Assembly: GCA_008360975.2 (NCBI GenBank)
Contig: CM039193.1
Span: 20,629,389-20,693,388 of the forward strand
Length of the DNA stretch: 64,000 nt
Source of the DNA: Lichenostomus cassidix
Taxonomy: Eukaryota > Chordata > Aves > Passeriformes > Meliphagidae
Reading direction: 5' to 3'
The position numbers were made by a program, and so were the translations under genes. The notes beneath the pieces are model-generated. The model was not told where the DNA came from and did not search any database. It saw only the letters and a program-made list of their open reading frames with translations. The stretch's first letter is position 1, and each line of letters begins with the position of its first letter. Positions 58,196-64,000 of this stretch are shown piece by piece.

Positions 58196-60935
58196 TTTCC
58201 AAAGTTCAAGCCAGAATTAACTAAGTTCAGGTTATTTGTAGGAAACAAAGGACAGAGAGTTAGCTCTCCCTCCTTATCCAAATATGTTTGCCTCAAACAG
58301 GAAGCAAATTGGAAAGAACAATTTAGGTTTCTCTGTTGTAAATTGTAGATGCAAGTTCACTTCCCACTCTGCTGAACTACTGTGGAAAGCAGGGAAGGGA
58401 AGGTGGGAATTCATTTTTGCAGACCAGGAATAAGGTAGGCATTGCTCAAGAAGGTGATGTCGAAATTGCCTAAGGCAAAAAAGCTTTACAAGCAGGTCTG
58501 GAGGAGCTGGCATCAGATGAAAAGCTTAACACCTTGCTGGCAGAGATGCACGGGGTGTATCCCCCATAGGAGGAGCAGTGGGACGGTACCTACATCCTTC
58601 CACATGCTCTGAAACACCAGATCAAGTTATTTGACTTGAGCATGTAAAATGAGGGAGGATTAACCCCTCTCCTTTCCTTTAGCTCCTTCTCTCTAAAATA
58701 GGGCTCAAAATATCCCCTCCCTCCACAGGGCTGAAAAAACAGATGCGGTGAAACCTGTGCTGTGTGCCATAGCCAGAAGGATTTGGTAATTTTTCACAGT
58801 TATCATGGATGCAGGAGGTAAGACTTGAGTCATCCACTACAAGTGAGAAGAAAGTACTTTATTAACCACTTAGTCACAGTTGCTCTTTGCTGCTCTGCTT
58901 GGTTGAGCTGAAGGAAGTCCTGAGAAAACATATTTTTCAAGAAAGGTTACTAAAGCTGACAGCCTTCATTTGCACTATAATTTCCACAGAAACATTGAGA
59001 GAGGGATCTGGAATGCATGTACTGTTCTAGTATCAGCAGGTTTTTAATGGCTAAATGCATTTTCTGCAGATTTACAAAGTGTCATGTGACATATCCATAC
59101 TCCACATGGATCTTATTTCCCAGTAATTGGAGTGTAACTGACAAGCTGCTCTGCCTCTTGGAAAGGGTGTGCCTTGATTGGAAAGTATTGGGGTGTTCTA
59201 TGCCTTTAAGGGGGAATAGAAAACTTGTATCTTTGGCAGAGATATTGCCATTGTGGGGTTAATTTGGCATTAACAGCATTGGTGGGAAAGCATTTTCTGG
59301 GGATTAGGGACCATCTGGGAGAAACCTATGGCCTAAGAAACCCTGATTATTAGTATATCGGCTTTGTTTTTCCTCAAGGTCATTAGTAGGGCTGTAGGGT
59401 ATGGATGGATCAGTCCCAAAGTATGTTCAAAGGCTCTCTCTGACTCCTGAGGAGTTTGTGCCTGGTTCGCAGACAGCTGCAAATAAACTGGTACTGGTGA
59501 CAAGGTTTTGAAAGCATTCAGAGATCATGTTTGAATGAGGGATAAAATGATCACAGATAGGTAAGTTTTCATTTTTTCAGTTTATAATATCCATCAATTA
59601 ATTTATTTTACAATAAAGGCTTTACCCCGGAGCTCTTTAGAAGCAGTGTTGCTGGTGTCAGTCCCCAAAGATGACAGTACCTTTGTATCTCAGATTTCTG
59701 CCTGGCATATCCACTAGAAAGAGATGTTTCGCAAAAGAAGTAGGAATTGCAGGATAACCCACCCAAACAGGGAGATTTTACTGCTTTGGTATGAAATTTG
59801 AAAGTTTAAATTTTCAGTATTTTTACACACACACTTTGTGTACGTACACATAGGTATGTGCATACAGAAAGAGAGAAAGAGGGAAACAATGTGATGGCAA
59901 TGAGGTCCACAAATCTCTGATCAATCTGGACCAAATGGTTGGATTATTTCACCATGTTCCTCTGGCTCCCCCAGACAGGTGATGCAGCATGGTTTTGGGT
60001 TTGTCAGCACGCCTGACAATTGCAAACATCCTCCTGATTTTTTTGCCTTTATCTTGAACTCTGGAGCAAAGAAAACACAGTTCCACTACTTTCTCTCTGA
60101 AGGCAATATTACTTCTTACTCTCTTTCATGCATGTATGTCTAAACTCACCTATGAATCATTTTGCCTCTCCCTCTCTGGAGGTGCTCTAGACAGTTGGCA
60201 GAAAGAAATGAGGTTTCATGGGGCTATGCTCAAAGGCTTGGATCTTTTCCCATGTGCCTGTTGGCACAGAAACTCCTAGTGTGCATGTCAGATTGTTCTT
60301 CCAGCCTACAGTAAGAACTACTCACCAGATGTGTCATCTACCACAAGGTACCCAGTTATCACAGCTCTGTGTCACTTGCTTTTTTAACTAATCTCAGTTT
60401 TATGTCACTTTGTGTCTCCATTCTCAGCTGACTGAGAGGACCTCTGCTCTAGCATACAGATGCATGGCACAAAGCTGACACTTTCCTTCTGGACCTGAGC
60501 TGCTCTGCTTCATTAGGGTGCCCCAATAAAGTTCTGGAGGCACTTAAGGGGGTAGATCTATTTCCTCAGTTGCCCTTCCTGTCCTGCTGGAGATTAGGTC
60601 TCTTTTTTCCCCTTTCTATAATAGAATTAGCTGAAATGAAAATGCTCCGGCTTTTCAGCTGCTTCTGTTCATCATCTGCTGCATTAACTGAGACACCGAA
60701 CAAGTTCATCCCAGCAGGACTGGCTAGAGATTACCTAGTTGGTAAAGAAGTTCATTTTTACTTGACTACTTTATGTCCCTCCATTACTTCCAGTCAGGAA
60801 ATTTTTCAAGTTTTCCTTGAAAATCAGAATATAGTTTGTTTTGGTGGGTTTTTGTTAGTTTGTTTTTAATTTCTTTGTCTTTTAGTTTATAATTCAAGAT
60901 TTTATTTCAGAATATCTCCCACTGCCCTCCCCACA
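58196..60935. other. Intergenic sequence, no gene seen
   Basis: No exon or well-defined repeat. An inverted polyadenylation motif (TTTATT near 58858) and an AATAAA near 59483 raise the possibility of decayed LTR pieces, but neither has ends or target-site copies I can point to. Confidence 0.4.
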
Positions 60936-60939
60936 GGCT

Positions 60940-61650
60940 GAGTGCATATTGACTGCACAACTCAAATAGTTGTGAAGTAGGTATGCGTTTATTCCAGCTG
61001 GGGTGCATGGGGGGTAGACCCTCCAAAGGCATGCACACTGTCAGCAGCACTTCACTAGGTTTATATTAGATTAAAGTTTACATATGCATGAAGTTACACA
61101 ATGCCCCAATACATATTCATTACCTATCCCCACTTTGTATTATAATGAGTTCAAAGTTCATTTAAATATGCTCATGTAAGTGCAGTGTCATGGATTAATT
61201 GTGGGCGAGGGTCCCAAAAATAAATGAGGGATGAAGTTAGTAGTCTTCCTCAGGATAAACTCTTTGCCCTGTTTCCTTGCGCATGCTCCCTTGGTTCTTT
61301 GTCTAAGTCCAAGCCTTAGAACTAACTTGAGCCAGTTCTGGGGTCCAACAGCAGGATGTTCAGTCACATTCAGTAATTTTTATCAATAGCCCTGCATTCT
61401 TCTTTGCATCCTCCCCTTCTGCTTGGCAAGCGCAAAAACCATTAAGCAAGCAACATATTGTTTTAGCAAGTAGCCTCTAGTAAATCCTTATCCAACCTCT
61501 GGCCTCCTAAATTAGTTCCAAAAGATTATTATTCAGCTTCTAGCCCCACCTAAATTAGTAACTTCTAGACCCCCTAAATCAAGGCAGGGCCACTATTCAG
61601 CACTGCCGTTGCCACTGCACTGCTCCTCAAAATTTTTAACTTTTGCTCAA
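60940..61650 (-). repeat. Probable ERV LTR, minus orientation, edges uncertain
   Basis: On the minus strand it reads CAGCTGGAATAAACGCATACC followed by TTCACAACTATTTGAGTTGTGCAG, an R/U5 arrangement (AATAAA at about 60988-60993) with a small inverted repeat. U3 would extend rightward through a stretch with several AT-rich segments. No target-site duplication was found. Confidence 0.5.
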
Positions 61651-61904
61651 GTTATAAGCATCTGGGCAGACATATTTAGAGCTCATTTCTGCTTGATCAG
61701 AAGCAGAAGTGGTTTGAGACATCACAAATGGGTCACTTCAAAAGCAAACTCCCTGTAACCTTTATTTTTCCCCATCAGAAATGATCAATTGTGTTTTTGA
61801 GAAAGATTCTCTGAGCTTTTGCCCCCCTTCCACCAGCACAGGCACCTGTCTGTGGCTTCCAGGGCTGAAGGCTGAACTCTTAATTCAAATTCAAATTGTA
61901 GGTA

Positions 61905-62276
61905 ACAGCTCTGGCCTGATGGCTTATCAGCTAAGCACACATTTGAAACCAGCACAGAAACCGCTGAATCATCCCATGAAGGACCTTCACCTTGGAGGGG
62001 TCTTTGGGGGTCTCCAAAGACTACCAGGACATATGGAGCATGTGTGGTGCACATGCTAATGATATTAATGACTTCCGAGAAATGATTTGTATAACCACTC
62101 CTATCCTGAAGAATGTAATTAATATTCATGATTTTACCTATAACTCTGTGTCTTTGGGGTACTGATGTATGTGTGTTTGGTGGAAACCATTCCCCACACA
62201 TCCAGTGCACCAAGTAAAGCAAATATCCACTTCTCTGACTTGGTCTCTGAAGTGTCTCTGGGCTCGATTGGGGCGA
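61905..62276 (+). repeat. Probable ERV LTR, plus orientation, edges uncertain
   Basis: The end ...TCTGACTTGGTCTCTGAAGTGTCTCTGGGCTCGATTGGGGCGAATCA looks like a U5 and is preceded by CCAGTGCACCAAGTAAAGC, with AGTAAA as a degenerate polyadenylation signal, and by the AATATTCATGATTTTACCTATAACTCTGTGTCTTTGGGGTA segment seen in gamma-like avian LTRs. No TSD identified. The minus-strand 172-codon frame over it is not a gene. Confidence 0.5.
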
Positions 62277-62279
62277 ATC

Positions 62280-63430
62280 ATGAGTCAGATGATCGACAGT
62301 CAAGCAATTCCTCTGCTTCTTTGCAATTTCTATTAACTCTAACAGCTCTCAGCATCAGGCCATGGCCAATGTGGCCAAAAAATAAAAGTCTAATAGGATA
62401 TAACCTATAGACAGGATCAGAGCACAGGCACCATGACATTCATATATCAGTAGAATATATTTAAGGGCCATAAAACTTTGTAATTTTATTACCTTACACT
62501 AGACAGCCATAAAATAAGGAACTGTCTCAAGCGTGTCTTGACAAATCACAATTTGATTCATGTGTACATAGAAGGTAAGAGCCCATCAAAAGATATTCCC
62601 TGAAACAGTTTTGTATCAAAAGTTTTTCTTTCTTACTGAAGGTTCCCTGAGAGAGGGAAAATTGGCTGAGAAAGATGAGCTTCATCAGTTCTCCCTCTTC
62701 AGTACACTCAGCCTCCACAGGACTTCCAATCATGGCTTGATTAATGCAGCACATCCCACTTTCTATTTAAGAGTATAAAAAGGTAAGAGGCTTGGCTTTA
62801 TTTTTAGCCAGTGACTCCTTACCTTGCATCTGTTTAGAAAGATGGAAAAAGAAACAAATTGCTCTTGTCTCTTTGGAGTTTTCAAAACCAGAAATAAATG
62901 ACACTGAAGCACCATCCTAATTCACAATTGCTCTAACTCTGGTTCACTTTTGCCAAAATGGGTCTGATAAATAGTAAGCAAAGCAAACAGCTTCAACAGC
63001 ACATTTTCACCTGACTGTCTTGAAAAAACAGGCTTGAGATCCTGATTGCTCCCTTTGCCTTGGGATAGTCCCATTCCTCATCTGAAAGCTACTGTGTGTC
63101 AGGCTGTGTAACAGCCCATACAGAGTGCAAACAAGAGCTCAGCCTGCACCAGCAAGGCTGTCAGGTCATTTGTTGCACACTCTCAGCAGCCAGCAAAGCA
63201 TCCTGGAGACAGACTGGCCTCCAAGGTCACAGCCCATCTCTCTGCCCCCCTTTGGATGCACAAGGTTTGCTTCTCTCCATGTCTAGCCAGAATCACAGCT
63301 GCTTAGCATTCTCTCTTGTGTCTCCAAATTACTTACAGTTCAGAAGAGATTATAATTATTTCAGGTTGCGGTGGCAGCCCCATGGGGGGCTGGATAGGCA
63401 ACCACAGGGAAAGCCCTTCTGGTCACAGTG
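62280..63430. other. Intergenic sequence, nothing certain
   Basis: No gene recognised. The last part may contain the beginning of the following LTR. Confidence 0.45.
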
Positions 63431-64000
63431 ACAGACCATGGTCCCCTGCGGCCCCCGGATTGGTTATGTATCTTGTAAACTGTTGATTGGCCCCGCACCC
63501 TCCCCCTCCCCAGTTCCGTTTATGGGTTTTGCTCTAGAGAGTTCTCCCCCAGTTGGCACCCCATTGGACCCCTATTTTGTACCCCTCCCTATTGTTCTGT
63601 TATTGGTTTATACCCCTTTGTCCCTCCCTCTCTCCTCCCACCTGTCTCTCCCTGGTTGGCTCTGAGGAGCCAACCACTCCCCTTTCTCTGTCCCTCAAAA
63701 ACCTCTGTCTGGAGGTCTTCAAGGCTCTCCGCCTTCGACTCTCCGTCCCCTCACCGCCCCTCGCTCATTGTCCCTTCTACTCTCAATAAACTTCCCTGGA
63801 GAGTCCTAGCTTGAGAGTCTACTTCTCTTATTTCCGCACGCTTCATTGCTGGTTCTCGTCCCTGCGAGCTCCACTGCCTGCCGCAGTGCCCGGCTGCCGC
63901 CCGTGCACCGGCGTGTTCCGGCTCTGGACCAGCACTCTTCCTTGCAGTGTGGAGTGCTTGTGGCGTGGAGGAAGAACGCCGCAATTTCAAACCTGGTACT
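63431..64000 (+). repeat. Gamma-like ERV LTR, cut by the window edge
   Basis: Pyrimidine-rich U3 with repeated ATTGG boxes (GGATTGGTTATG, TTGATTGGCCCC, CCCATTGGACCCC, TTATTGGTTTATACCCC), AATAAA at 63785-63790, and a GC-rich U5 of at least 200 bases. This is the same architecture as the LTR at 14639-15281, though the sequences are not close. The left edge is approximate; the right edge is beyond the window, so a provirus may follow. Confidence 0.65.

Noticed and set aside
58800..59530. A further LTR between two polyadenylation-like motifs
   Set aside because: No TG...CA ends with matching flanks and no promoter-like element could be found.
61785..62303. 172-codon minus-strand frame
   Set aside because: Antisense to an LTR-like block and without any domain.
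37431..64000. FGD3 or another neighbour gene
   Set aside because: Expected on this side from mammalian gene order, but no DH, PH or FYVE coding sequence is visible.

Overview
The window looks like a piece of a bird nuclear genome, most likely a songbird. The evidence is several antisense 3' ends of CR1 LINEs, many avian-type endogenous retrovirus LTRs, a few very worn MIR-like SINEs, no Alu/B1-type SINEs, and one vertebrate coding exon in a CpG island. Nothing suggests a microbial genome: there are no operons, ribosome binding sites or CRISPR arrays.

Layout. The one host gene I can name is BICD2 (dynein-dynactin cargo adaptor), on the minus strand. Its first coding exon (80 codons, 36563-36802) lies in a CpG island at about 35950-37430 and ends in a GT donor in phase 0. 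Everything to its left (1-36562) is therefore read as the 5' part of BICD2 intron 1; I see no exon 2. This intron holds LTRs of several families (1-37, 830-1569, 6216-6764, 13755-14215, 14639-15281, 23413-23841), CR1 fragments (13017-13510, 22028-22175, 27150-27255) and MIR-like remnants.

Right of the promoter (37431-64000) is sequence upstream of BICD2. It has a second GC-rich island with a CT repeat (41380-41830), a possible plus-strand exon (42129-42239), two solo LTRs (42259-42532 and 44023-44393), a decayed class II (beta/alpharetrovirus-like) provirus on the minus strand (about 45432-51282), CR1 pieces, a solo LTR at 57585-58189, and three further LTR-like blocks at 60940-61650, 61905-62276 and 63431-64000.

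The provirus keeps its 5' LTR, a primer-binding site, gag (matrix, capsid with major homology region, one zinc knuckle), a dUTPase-like domain, protease, reverse transcriptase, RNase H and the start of integrase. It is clearly dead: there are several frameshifts, in-frame TGA stops, catalytic aspartates replaced in RT, RNase H and integrase, and an integrase cut off mid-core with no matching 3' LTR. Solo LTRs were dated structurally by target-site duplications: 6 bp for three class II-like elements, 6 bp with one mismatch for another, 5 bp with one mismatch for an ERVL-like element, and 4 bp for a gamma-like element.

I did not find a convincing undescribed biological system. The most useful observations are an inverted pair of ZNF143/THAP11-like motifs in the BICD2 promoter, the dUTPase-protease-RT run in a single frame, promoter-type tandem repeats inside three solo LTRs (including three CACGTG E-boxes in a 17-bp array), and a possible unannotated plus-strand transcript from the second island.
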